This document shows positions 33,270 to 41,602 of a DNA stretch of 46,036 nt, piece by piece. How positions within the stretch are numbered: position 1 is the first letter of the stretch; every line of letters begins with the position of its first letter. A program made the translations under genes and the position numbers. Location of the stretch: positions 1 through 46,036 of the forward strand of contig CALWTY010000016.1 of the NCBI GenBank assembly GCA_944384585.1, read 5' to 3'. The stretch comes from an uncultured Clostridia bacterium (GTDB taxonomy: Bacteria > Bacillota > Clostridia > Oscillospirales > CAG-272). The notes below the pieces were generated by a model. It ran no database searches. It was not told the origin of the DNA and was given only the letters and a program-made list of their open reading frames with translations.

Positions 33270-34594
33270 AGCTTTCCCTGCCCGATCGGATCGTCGGACT
33301 GCTCGACCGTCTGGAGGCGGCGGGCTATGAGGCCTACGCGGTCGGCGGCTGTATCCGCGATCTCTTGACCGGAAAAACGCCGCACGATTACGATATCTGT
33401 TCTTCCGCCCGTCCCGACGAGGTCAAGGCGGTTTTTTCCGATTTGAAAACCCTGGATACCGGGATCCGCCACGGCACCGTCACGGTGATGGCCGACCGAC
33501 AGCCGGTCGAGATCACCACCTTCCGGGAGGAGCGCGGCTATTCCGACGGCCGTCATCCCGATTCGGTCCTCTTTACAAGCAGCCTTTCCTCCGATCTTGC
33601 GCGGCGTGACTTTACCGTCAACGCCCTCGCCTATTCCCCGCGGAGCGGTCTGATCGATGAATTCGGCGGCCAGCGGGATCTTCGCTGTGGCATTCTGCGC
33701 TGTGTCGGAGAGGCGGAGGAGCGCTTCCGGGAGGACCATCTCCGCATCCTCCGCGCGGTACGGTTTTCCGCCGTCACCGGGTTTGAAATCTCCCCCGACA
33801 CCGCCGAGGCGATGCGCCGGGGGAAGGAATCCCTTCGCGACGTCGCGGCGGAGCGGATCGCGCAGGAGCTGACGAAAAGCCTCTGCGGCGCGCACTTTGA
33901 GCAGGCCTTTCTCGCCTTTCCCGAACTTTTTGCCGTGATCATCCCGGAACTTCTCCCCTGCATCGGCTTTGATCAGAAGAATCCTCACCATGAATTCCCT
34001 CTTCACTGCCATCTGGCAAAGGCCGTCACGCACTCCCCCGATCACCCGATCGTCCGCACGGCGGCACTGCTGCATGATATCGGCAAGCCCGCCTCACAGT
34101 CCTTTGACGACCACGGGGTCGCGCACTACTACGGCCACGCTCCGCGGAGCGCGGAAATGAGCGGGGAGATCCTCCGCCGCCTGCACTTCGACACCGCCGG
34201 GATCGCCGCCGTTCAAACGCTGATCAGATACCACGACGAGGTCATTGAGGAAACCGAAAAGGCGGTCAAGCGGCGTTTGAACCGCCTCGGAACCGAGCCG
34301 TTCTTCATGCTTCTCTCGCTGCAGCGGGCCGACCATGCCGCCCAAACCTCCGATCCCTCCTTCCGAAGCGACCACACCGAGCGGCTGCGCCTTCTTGCCG
34401 AGAAAATCCTGTCGGAAGGAGACTGCTTTTCCCTGCGGGATCTGGCCGTCGACGGAAACGATCTTCTGGCGGCGGGGCTGCGCGGGCGGGAGATCGGGGA
34501 AGCGCTCGATTTCCTGCTTGACGCCGTCATCGGCGGAAGAGTCGAAAATCAAAAGGAGGCGCTGCTCCGCTGTCTTTCGGGGCAGCGCCCCTGA
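33266..34594 (+). CDS. cca: CCA-adding tRNA nucleotidyltransferase with HD domain
   Basis: A 442-residue enzyme that builds or repairs the 3' CCA of tRNA. The class II head is seen at YAVGGCIRDLLTGKTPHDYDI (residues ~19-40, with the metal-binding DYD), RHGTVTVM, FTVNALAYS and EDHLRILRAVRF. A C-terminal HD domain follows (LLHDIGKPA near 270, HDEV near 320), as in the bacterial type that can also act as phosphohydrolase. GGAGGG and the ATGA overlap with the GNAT gene favour the ATG at 33266 over an upstream start at 33227. Confidence 0.93.
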   Translation: MKLSLPDRIVGLLDRLEAAGYEAYAVGGCIRDLLTGKTPHDYDICSSARPDEVKAVFSDLKTLDTGIRHGTVTVMADRQPVEITTFREERGYSDGRHPDSVLFTSSLSSDLARRDFTVNALAYSPRSGLIDEFGGQRDLRCGILRCVGEAEERFREDHLRILRAVRFSAVTGFEISPDTAEAMRRGKESLRDVAAERIAQELTKSLCGAHFEQAFLAFPELFAVIIPELLPCIGFDQKNPHHEFPLHCHLAKAVTHSPDHPIVRTAALLHDIGKPASQSFDDHGVAHYYGHAPRSAEMSGEILRRLHFDTAGIAAVQTLIRYHDEVIEETEKAVKRRLNRLGTEPFFMLLSLQRADHAAQTSDPSFRSDHTERLRLLAEKILSEGDCFSLRDLAVDGNDLLAAGLRGREIGEALDFLLDAVIGGRVENQKEALLRCLSGQRP

Positions 34595-34718
34595 AGAGGA
34601 AGCTCCCTTCCCCCGATCGGCGGCGCGGGGCTTGCGCTCCGTCGTGTCAAAAGTCTGATCTTGCCGTTGCTCCCTGCCCCGGCAAAGCGCGCGGGGCTTG
34701 CGCCCGCCTTCGCTGCAA

Positions 34719-35021
34719 TCAGGCCTCGAAATCGAGGCAGAGCCGCACGGCGACAAACGGACGCACCAACGTATCGGCCGCCTCGCAGTGAAGCGGATGC
34801 ACTGCATACTCCGACAGCGCCTTGGCACAGCAGAATTCCGAATCGAGCATCATATCAGCGTTGGAGGAGGAAAGCCCTTCGGTCACAACGGTCAGCTTTT
34901 CAAGACCCGGAATCTTCCCGACCAGCGCTTCCAGCCCACGCTTGGCGTTTTCCTTGATCTCCGCCTTCCGGGCATCGGTGTATTCCTCCTTGAGCTTCCA
35001 TAAAATGACGTGCTTTACCAT
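34719..35021 (-). CDS. Dabb-family (stress-responsive alpha/beta barrel) protein
   Basis: A 100-residue protein of the Dabb family, a dimeric ferredoxin-like fold. The family start MVKHVILWKLKEEY and the His-rich DSEFCCAKALSEYAVHPLH segment are clear. Function in Clostridia is unknown; members bind small aromatic or polyketide-like ligands. GAGGGT at eight bases supports the ATG at 35021. It has its own promoter. Confidence 0.88.
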   Translation of the reverse strand: MVKHVILWKLKEEYTDARKAEIKENAKRGLEALVGKIPGLEKLTVVTEGLSSSNADMMLDSEFCCAKALSEYAVHPLHCEAADTLVRPFVAVRLCLDFEA

Positions 35022-35085
35022 GTTCATACCCTCGTTTTCGTTGAATTGTCGGCCTGACGGGTGACCCGACGGGCTTTCTGTCTAT

Positions 35086-35114
35086 ATTATAACACATCCC
35101 GCGGAATTTGTCAC
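35086..35114 (-). promoter_or_regulatory. promoter of the Dabb gene
   Basis: On the minus strand GTGACA (complement of 35109-35114), a 17-base spacer and a perfect TATAAT (complement of 35086-35091). Confidence 0.7.
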
Positions 35115-35173
35115 TGTTTTCCGCGTTTTCCGCCCCTGTTTTTTCCGGGAAGAGAAAATTCACAAATTATCGG

Positions 35174-35202
35174 TAGATTGATCGGGTATGTTGTGCTATA
35201 CT
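35174..35202 (+). promoter_or_regulatory. extended -10 promoter of the LtaS-like gene
   Basis: TGCTATACT, an extended -10 (TATACT at 35197-35202), with a weak TAGATT -35 at 17 bases. It lies about 38 bases before the start codon. Confidence 0.45.
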
Positions 35203-35240
35203 GTTAAAATACCGAAATCTCAAGGAGGTATTCCGCCACA

Positions 35241-37304
35241 ATGGAACATACTGTCCCTGCATGGAATAAAGATAGAATTCTCGCGGCGGTCCGATATGCC
35301 TGTCGCTTTATTCCCGCATTTTTGCTCGCCGTTTTGATGACGGTTTCCCTCACCGTAACGAAATTTCAGCTTACCGACGGCGATAAGGGCTCAAAAGTCG
35401 ATTCCCTGTACCTGGTTCTGATGATTCTGATGCTCGGCGCATCCGTCATCGTGCCGATCCTCGGACGCGGACGGATCAATTCCGTCATCGGCGGGATCGC
35501 ATATGTCATTTTCCCCTTTCTCTGCTTCTTCCTGTTGGAATACTACAGCCACAACCCCTTCAAAGACAGCCCCGTCATGAAGGACGGCATCATGATGCTC
35601 AACGTCCTGTTCTTCTATCTGCTCTGCCTGACCATCACCTTCCTGACCACCCGCAGCGACGTCGCCCTCGCCGTCACCGCCGTCGTTCCGATGCTCTTCG
35701 GCTTTGCCAACTATCTCGCCTCCTCCTTCCGCGACGCGCCGATCTATCCGTGGGATATTCTCTCCTTCGGGACTGCGGTCTCCGTGCTTGACAACTACAA
35801 GATCGAGATGACAAGCCGCCTGTGGTTCATCCTCTATACCTTTGTCTTTATGATCGGCTTCGCCTTCCTTGTCGGCTTCCGCTTCAAAATGGAGAGACGG
35901 CGCATCTGGGTCAATTTTGCCGCCGCCGCGGTCTCCCTCAGTCTCTTTGTCGGCTTCTTTTTCTATGTCCGCTCCGACAGCGCCGAGAAAAAGTACGGCT
36001 ATTATCCCTATCTCTTCTCCTCAAGCTATCTTTATAAGTACAACGGAACGGCGCTCACCTTCCTCTGGACCACCAAATATCTGAAGATGGACAAGCCTGC
36101 CGGATACTCCCCAAACGAGCTGAAGGAGCTGTACGAGCAGTATCATCAGCCGGAGGACGAACCGGAAACCAAGCCCAACATCATCGTGATCATGAACGAA
36201 GCCTTTTCCGATCTGTCGGTTCTCGGGAATTTCACGACAAACAAGGACTATCTGCCCTACATCAACTCCCTCACCGAAAACACCGTCAAGGGCAATGTCT
36301 ATGTCTCGGTCAAGGGCGGGAACACCCCGAATTCCGAGTTTGAATTCCTCTCCGGCACCTCCATGGCCTATCTTCCCACCGGCTCCATTCCCTTCCAGCA
36401 GTATATCAATTCCGAAATGCCCTCTATGGTCAGCCAGCTGGAGGAGCTGGGCTACGGCACGACCGCCATGCATCCCTACCCCGCCTCCGGCTGGGAGCGG
36501 GAGGAGGTCTATGAACGCCTGGGCTTTGACAGTGCCTATTTCCTCCCCGATTTTTCGGGTGCAAACCGCATCAGAAGCTATGTGAGCGATTACGGAATGT
36601 ACCGCAAGCTCATCTCCCTCTTCGAAGAGACCCGCAAGTCGGGAGACGACACCCCGCAGTTCTTCTTCGGCGTGACGATGCAGAACCACGGAAGCTACAA
36701 AAAGGTCAACAATTTTACCCCCGACATCGAGATCACCGAGCTGCCGATGGACTCCTCCTCCACAAACTATGAAATCGCCTCCTATCTCTCGCTGATCAAG
36801 AGAAGCGACGACGCCTTCCGTTATCTGGTCGAATATTTCTCCCGGATCGACGAGCCCACCGTCATCCTCATGTTCGGGGATCATCAGCCGAACGACTATA
36901 TTGCCAAGCCGATCCTCAGCCTCAACGGGATCAATGACATCAACGCCGCCGATCTCAAGACCCAGCAGCTCCGCTGGCAGACCCCCTATATCGTCTGGTC
37001 GAATTACGAGATCGACGAGGAACTGAAAATGCCCTCCTGCGACACGAGCCTCAACTATCTCGGCTCGATGCTGCTCCGGCACGCCGGTCTCCCCCTGACT
37101 CCCTTCCAGCAGTGGCTGACGGAGGAGCTTCAGCCCCTCTACCCCATCATGAACGCCAACTGCTATGTCGATGCCGACGGAACGTTCCACAGCGCCGCCG
37201 GTCTGACCGCCATCCCGCAGCTCCGCACCTACGCGCAGCTTCAGTATAACCTTGTCTTTGATTCCAAAGGGAGGGTCAAAGAGCTTTTTGGGATCTCAAG
37301 GTGA
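35241..37304 (+). CDS. LtaS/MdoB-type phosphoglycerol transferase (sulfatase fold)
   Basis: A 687-residue membrane enzyme with an N-terminal block of about five to six transmembrane helices (residues ~15-240) and an extracellular sulfatase-like domain. The catalytic Thr is in VKGGNTPNSEFEFLSGTSM; other family residues are in IIVIMNEAFSD, TMQNHGSYK and FGDHQPNDYI (metal ligands). Such enzymes transfer glycerol phosphate to teichoic-acid-type or membrane glycans. AAGGAGG precedes the ATG. The stop overlaps or abuts the DUF5662 gene. Confidence 0.9.
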   Translation: MEHTVPAWNKDRILAAVRYACRFIPAFLLAVLMTVSLTVTKFQLTDGDKGSKVDSLYLVLMILMLGASVIVPILGRGRINSVIGGIAYVIFPFLCFFLLEYYSHNPFKDSPVMKDGIMMLNVLFFYLLCLTITFLTTRSDVALAVTAVVPMLFGFANYLASSFRDAPIYPWDILSFGTAVSVLDNYKIEMTSRLWFILYTFVFMIGFAFLVGFRFKMERRRIWVNFAAAAVSLSLFVGFFFYVRSDSAEKKYGYYPYLFSSSYLYKYNGTALTFLWTTKYLKMDKPAGYSPNELKELYEQYHQPEDEPETKPNIIVIMNEAFSDLSVLGNFTTNKDYLPYINSLTENTVKGNVYVSVKGGNTPNSEFEFLSGTSMAYLPTGSIPFQQYINSEMPSMVSQLEELGYGTTAMHPYPASGWEREEVYERLGFDSAYFLPDFSGANRIRSYVSDYGMYRKLISLFEETRKSGDDTPQFFFGVTMQNHGSYKKVNNFTPDIEITELPMDSSSTNYEIASYLSLIKRSDDAFRYLVEYFSRIDEPTVILMFGDHQPNDYIAKPILSLNGINDINAADLKTQQLRWQTPYIVWSNYEIDEELKMPSCDTSLNYLGSMLLRHAGLPLTPFQQWLTEELQPLYPIMNANCYVDADGTFHSAAGLTAIPQLRTYAQLQYNLVFDSKGRVKELFGISR

Positions 37305-37309
37305 CCGCC

Positions 37310-37846
37310 ATGCATCCCATCCGACATTTCAGAACCATCACCAGGCATCGTCATGCCGTCATCCGTCACTGCTTCCGCGCGGGGATCGGATTTCAGGGGC
37401 TGCGCCATGATCTGTCCAAGTATCTCCCATCGGAATTTCTCCCCGGCGCAAGGTTCTATCAGGGGACGAGAAGCCCGAACGAGGCGGAGCGGGAGCAGTA
37501 CGGCTATTCCGCCGCATGGCTCCACCACAAGGGTCGCAACAAGCATCATTTTGAATACTGGACCGACTACAACCCGACCGAGCGGAGGGTGATGCCGGTG
37601 AGAATGCCCCGCCGCTACGTTGCGGAGATGTTCTGCGACCGCGTCGCGGCCAGCAAGATCTATCAGGGCAAAAACTACACCGACGAGCATCCGCTCTTCT
37701 ATTTCCTCCGCGGAAAGGAGCGCCGCGTCATCCACCCCGACACCTCCGACGAGCTGGAAGCCCTGCTTACCATGCTGAAGGAAAAGGGAGAGGATCAGAC
37801 CTTTGCCTATCTGAAGCAATGGGTGCGGGAGGAGATAAAAAGATAA
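37310..37846 (+). CDS. DUF5662-family protein
   Basis: A 178-residue protein that closely fits the DUF5662 pattern: MHPIRHFRTITRHRHAV, QGLRHDLSKYLPSEF, YQGTRSPNEAEREQYGYS, AWLHHKGRNKHHFEYW, VAEMFCDRVAASKIYQG. The many conserved His and Asp (HD, HHKGRNKHHFEYW) suggest a metal-dependent hydrolase, but its role is not established. A GTG at 37301 would overlap the upstream stop; the ATG at 37310 matches the usual family start. Confidence 0.88.
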   Translation: MHPIRHFRTITRHRHAVIRHCFRAGIGFQGLRHDLSKYLPSEFLPGARFYQGTRSPNEAEREQYGYSAAWLHHKGRNKHHFEYWTDYNPTERRVMPVRMPRRYVAEMFCDRVAASKIYQGKNYTDEHPLFYFLRGKERRVIHPDTSDELEALLTMLKEKGEDQTFAYLKQWVREEIKR

Positions 37847-37856
37847 TAAGCACGCT

Positions 37857-37894
37857 AAAAAGCGATCGCACCGTCCATCGGTGCGATCGCTTTT
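37857..37894. terminator. terminator after the DUF5662 gene
   Basis: A perfect 14-bp stem (37860-37873 with 37879-37892), a five-base loop and TTTT on the plus strand; AAAA precedes the stem, so it can also act leftwards for the PAP2 gene. Confidence 0.8.
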
Positions 37895-38010
37895 CCGATA
37901 CACAGGGAATCCGATCCCCGCACGTCCTCCGAAGGAGTCATCCGCGTCCGACAGGGATCTGCGCGGCAGCCTTTGCCCGGTTATTCCGGAAAAGGCGTCC
38001 CGCGTCCCCG

Positions 38011-38559
38011 TCAGGCCGGCTCTTTTTCGCGGAAAATCCTCCCGACGGCATAATCGGCCGCCAAGCCGAACAGCACGCCGAGCAGGATGCCCGCCAGCAC
38101 GTCGGTGGGATAATGAACGTAGAGATAAAGCCGGGAAAAGGCGACCGCCGCAGCAAGCGCCAGCGCCGTGATCCCGATCGGGCGGCTTGTCCGACGGAGC
38201 AGCACCGTCGCCGCCTCAAAGCAGACAAGCGTATGCCCCGACGGGAAGGAAAAGTCCGACAGCGCCGGGATCAGCAGCTCGATGCCGCCGACTGCATCGT
38301 AGGGGCGGATTCTGCCGACCAGATTCTTTAAAAGCAGATTCCCGAACAGCCCGCCGAGGGCAAAAGCGATCCCCATGGCCAGACCGGTTCGCCTTGTCTT
38401 GGGAATACAGATCAGCACCAAGGCGATCGCGATCGGAACGATGCCGTGATCTCCCAGCTTTGTGATCAGCGGCATCAGAACATCCATCGCGCCGCAGCGG
38501 AGATGCTCCGCGATATAATTGAGTATTCTGAAATCGAAAGCCGTAATTGCTTCTGCCAT
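38011..38559 (-). CDS. PAP2-family membrane phosphatase
   Basis: A 182-residue protein with five or six membrane helices and the three PAP2 motifs: KNLVGRIRP, PSGHT and SRLYLYVHYPTDVLAG. It should hydrolyse a lipid phosphate or pyrophosphate, such as undecaprenyl pyrophosphate or phosphatidic acid, on the outer face of the membrane. AAGGAG precedes the ATG. It follows the flotillin gene in the same direction after a 65-base gap with a GGCGGACC hairpin (38579-38614). Confidence 0.9.
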   Translation of the reverse strand: MAEAITAFDFRILNYIAEHLRCGAMDVLMPLITKLGDHGIVPIAIALVLICIPKTRRTGLAMGIAFALGGLFGNLLLKNLVGRIRPYDAVGGIELLIPALSDFSFPSGHTLVCFEAATVLLRRTSRPIGITALALAAAVAFSRLYLYVHYPTDVLAGILLGVLFGLAADYAVGRIFREKEPA

Positions 38560-38624
38560 AGTTTCTCCTTATAAGGAGGGCGGACCGTTCTTTCCGTCAG
38601 GTCCGCCGCTCATGCTCTGTTGTT

Positions 38625-40025
38625 TCAGTTGTGGCCGGAGTCGGTCGGCAGCTCCGTACCGCCGTCCTTCTTTTTGCCGAGGTATTCGGGAAGATTCATC
38701 CCGACCATATCAAAGACATCGTTCATCGGAGGAACGGTCTTCATGATGCCCGACACGAAATTGGCAGCCGCATTCTTCCCGTCGGGGCTTCCCTGCCCGT
38801 TATCCCAGACCGTGACCTTGTCAATCCGCAGATTCTTGATCGCCTCGACCTGAATCTGCGCGATCTGCTCCATCTTGTCAGCGATCATCATTCTGACCGC
38901 GTCAGCGGCATTTCCGCCCGCTGCCTCGACCAGCCTTGCAAAGCCCTCCGCCTGCTTTTCGAGGGTTTCCTTCATACCCTGCGCCTCCGCCTGCATCTTC
39001 ATCAGGATCGCGTCGGCTTCTCCCTGCGCCTTGCGGCGGATCTGCTCGGCCTCTGCCTCAGCCTCCAGCACCAGACGCTGCTTTTCGATCTCGGTCTTCA
39101 CCAGAACGTCCGCCTCCAGCGTTGCCTTTTCCAGCTCCGCACGGGCAAGCTCCGCCGTTCTCTGCGCTTCGTAGGATTCCTGATTGGCAAGCGCCTTCTG
39201 AATATTTTCCGTCGTAATGGCGCGCTTCTGCGCTTCCGCCTCTCTTTCGCGGCGGGTCGCCTCCGATTCCGCTACCGCAATCTTGGCTTCGTTTTCACCG
39301 GCGATGGCTTCCGCGTCGGCATGGGAAACGCTGACGCGCTGATCGCGCTGTGCATTGGCAGCGCCGATCGATCCGCTCTTGTCGTTGATCGCCACCGAGA
39401 CCTTGGCGTCGTTGATCGCCTTGGAGGCAGCCTCGCGGCCGAGCGCCTCGATATAGCCGCTCTCGTCGTTGATGTCGGTTACGTTCACGTTGATCAGCCG
39501 CAGACCGATCTTCTTCAGCTCGGTCTCGACGTTGCCGGACACCGCGTCAAGGAACTTATCGCGGTCGGTATTGATCTCCTCGATATCCATCGTTGCGATG
39601 ATCAAACGGAGCTGACCGAAAATGATATCCTCGGCAAGGCTCTGGATTTCCTCGTGACGGAGTCCGAGCAGCCGCTCCGCGGCATTCTGCATGACTCCGA
39701 CCTCGGTGGAAATGCCGACGGTAAAGCGCGAGGGGACGTCGATTCTGATGTTCTGCTTCGACAGGGCGTTTTTCAGATCGACGCTGATCGAGATCGGCGT
39801 CAGATCGAGGTATTGATACGCCTGAAACACCGGCACGACAAAGGCGGCGCCTCCGTGGATGCAGCGTGCGGAGCGCTGCGTTCCGTCCTTGTTGTTTCTC
39901 AGTTTACCGTATATGACCATGACTTTATCGGAGGGACAACGACGGTATCTCGAAAGGAAGAAGACCATAGTGGTGAAGAGTATGACCACTACCACGATAA
40001 TCAGAAACAGCAAATTCTCTTTCAT
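38625..40025 (-). CDS. floT: flotillin-family (SPFH) membrane scaffold protein
   Basis: A 466-residue protein of the flotillin/YuaG type: a short N-terminal membrane hairpin, the SPFH domain (~35-220; TPISISVDLKNALSKQNIRI, IIATMDIEEINTDRDKFLD) and a long Glu/Ala-rich coiled coil (~220-380) with many EAEA/AEAE repeats. Flotillins organise membrane domains together with NfeD-type partners. The NfeD gene lies 69 bases upstream, and a DUF1836 regulator before that, so the three form an operon. AAAGGAG precedes the ATG. Confidence 0.92.
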   Translation of the reverse strand: MKENLLFLIIVVVVILFTTMVFFLSRYRRCPSDKVMVIYGKLRNNKDGTQRSARCIHGGAAFVVPVFQAYQYLDLTPISISVDLKNALSKQNIRIDVPSRFTVGISTEVGVMQNAAERLLGLRHEEIQSLAEDIIFGQLRLIIATMDIEEINTDRDKFLDAVSGNVETELKKIGLRLINVNVTDINDESGYIEALGREAASKAINDAKVSVAINDKSGSIGAANAQRDQRVSVSHADAEAIAGENEAKIAVAESEATRREREAEAQKRAITTENIQKALANQESYEAQRTAELARAELEKATLEADVLVKTEIEKQRLVLEAEAEAEQIRRKAQGEADAILMKMQAEAQGMKETLEKQAEGFARLVEAAGGNAADAVRMMIADKMEQIAQIQVEAIKNLRIDKVTVWDNGQGSPDGKNAAANFVSGIMKTVPPMNDVFDMVGMNLPEYLGKKKDGGTELPTDSGHN

Positions 40026-40094
40026 TGTTTAAACTCCTTTACCTGGTGATTGAATCAAGTTCATTTGCTACGATGTTCCGGCAGGACGGGAGGC

Positions 40095-40712
40095 CTACCC
40101 TGCTCTTCTGACGACAAGACGTCCCGCCTCGTCGACCGATTCGACATAAACCGCCTCTCCGGTTTTGATGGGAGTCTCATCGCGTGTGACGGCTTCGAAT
40201 TCGGTATAGGTATCCTGTACGGTGATGTTGATTTTCCCGCTCCCCGTCATCGAGGCGGGAATCGTCAGATACACCTTGCCGGTCTTCCCGACCGCATGAT
40301 CCAGCACAATGTTCCCCGACGACTGCAGACGCGTCAGGGCGCGCATCAGAAACGCCATTCCGAAGAGCGCCGCCACGCCGATCACAACCGCCAGCACGAT
40401 GCCCAGCGCAACCGAAATCCCGGTGTCGAGTAAGACGATCCCCGCCCAGCCGCCGATGCAGAGCATAGCGACGATGCCTCGGATGGAGAACACCGTCAGT
40501 CCGTCCGAATCGCTTCCGTTTGGGATCTCCGACAGATCGCCGTCTCCCGCACCGTCAATTCCGCCGACGTCGCTTACATTGGTGTCCACGCCGCCGTCTC
40601 CGATCCCGAAGAACAGCAGTATCGTCTGGATCAGCAGAATCACGGTTGCGGGCAGCGCAATATAGGCAAAGATCTGCTGCACGTTTGTCAACGAATTAAA
40701 CCATTCAAGCAT
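40095..40712 (-). CDS. NfeD-like membrane protein (YuaF type)
   Basis: A 205-residue protein with an N-terminal helix, an acidic Asp/Gly-rich loop, a central membrane cluster (SIRGIVAMLCIGGWAGIVLLD, ALGIVLAVVIGVAAL) and a C-terminal OB-fold (VGKTGKVYLTIPA, GEAVYVESVDEAGRLVVRR). Short NfeD proteins of this type are encoded next to flotillin and act with it. The ribosome site AAGGAGGATAACAT lies within the last codons of the upstream regulator gene (Lys-Lys-Gly-Gly-stop), so translation is coupled. Confidence 0.9.
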   Translation of the reverse strand: MLEWFNSLTNVQQIFAYIALPATVILLIQTILLFFGIGDGGVDTNVSDVGGIDGAGDGDLSEIPNGSDSDGLTVFSIRGIVAMLCIGGWAGIVLLDTGISVALGIVLAVVIGVAALFGMAFLMRALTRLQSSGNIVLDHAVGKTGKVYLTIPASMTGSGKINITVQDTYTEFEAVTRDETPIKTGEAVYVESVDEAGRLVVRRAG

Positions 40713-40715
40713 ATG

Positions 40716-41330
40716 TTATCCTCCTTTTTTCCTGCGTCTGCCCCTTACCGCGCCGCCCCGGATCTCCGAGAGGAGGGACATGGACTCCTCCTTCGCCAAG
40801 GACGCATAATACGCCGTTACGATGATCGCCAGGGCGTTTTCCAGCCTCTCCTTCGCACCGGGCATTTTCTCGGAATACTCCGCGACCGCCTGACGGATCA
40901 GCACCTTCAGCTGCGGCACTCCGAGGCTTCTCCGCCCCGCAAGGCTGTCGGTGATCCTGCAGATATAGCCGTACAGCCTGGCCTCCGGGATGATGTCATC
41001 CTCCTCGAAGTTGATGGTGCCGTTGATATAGCGCAGCAGAAAATCCACTTCCTTCAGGTGCATGGTGTCTCTGAGCATATTGATGATCAGAATGCGCGCA
41101 AGCTGGTTTTTGGAGTACTTTTTATTCACGGTACTTCCGATCCAGCCGCGCTTCACCCAATTCTGAAGAGTCGTTCCGTCAACGCCGGAGATCTCCTTGA
41201 TCTGGGACAGCATGATCCCGTCGGTGAGAAAGAACACCTTGTCGAGAAACTCCTCTCCGTCAAGACCGCCGGCATTCTCTTTCGTAATGACCGATCCGGG
41301 CAATCTCCTGTCGGTAAGCTCGAGATTCAT
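40716..41330 (-). CDS. DUF1836 (MerR-like) transcriptional regulator
   Basis: A 204-residue protein. The DUF1836 pattern is seen from ILTDG-like FFLTDGIMLSQIKEISGVDGTTLQNWVKRGWI, a winged-helix start, then YSKNQLARILIINMLRDTMHL. These are MerR-related DNA-binding proteins in Firmicutes. AAAGGAG precedes the ATG at 41330. Two related palindromic sequences overlap its promoter, which suggests self-regulation of the regulator-NfeD-flotillin operon. Confidence 0.85.
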   Translation of the reverse strand: MNLELTDRRLPGSVITKENAGGLDGEEFLDKVFFLTDGIMLSQIKEISGVDGTTLQNWVKRGWIGSTVNKKYSKNQLARILIINMLRDTMHLKEVDFLLRYINGTINFEEDDIIPEARLYGYICRITDSLAGRRSLGVPQLKVLIRQAVAEYSEKMPGAKERLENALAIIVTAYYASLAKEESMSLLSEIRGGAVRGRRRKKGG

Positions 41331-41376
41331 CGGTTGTTGAACTCCTTTCGGATGAGGTATTCTGCATCGCAGGGGT

Positions 41377-41390
41377 GTCAATCGATTGAC
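41377..41390. promoter_or_regulatory. perfect palindromic operator candidate
   Basis: GTCAATCGATTGAC, a perfect 14-base palindrome just downstream of the -10 of the DUF1836 promoter. A near copy (11 of 14 bases) lies over the -35 at 41411-41424. Two similar sites around a promoter fit an autorepressor. Confidence 0.6.
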
Positions 41391-41397
41391 TATCATG

Positions 41398-41426
41398 ATT
41401 ATATCACACGGTCAACTGATTGTCAA
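41398..41426 (-). promoter_or_regulatory. consensus promoter of the DUF1836-NfeD-flotillin operon
   Basis: On the minus strand a perfect TTGACA (complement of 41421-41426), a 17-base spacer and a perfect TATAAT (complement of 41398-41403). Confidence 0.85.
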
Positions 41427-41602
41427 TAGGAAGGGCGCAAATTGCAATATTTTACATTTTATTAACAAATATGAGGCGGATCTGTGAGATAATGAATAGA
41501 ATCAGTGATTTTCGCCTTCGCAAGGAAGCCGGGGATCCACGGCGCTTGCGCCCTTCAATGACGGACAGGAAAGGAGCCTTTTCAAAAAGGCAGGGTTAAC
41601 TT

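Noticed and set aside
38579..38614. GGCGGACC hairpin between flotillin and PAP2 genes as a terminator
   Set aside because: No T run on either strand. It may be an mRNA processing or stability element, but termination is not supported.
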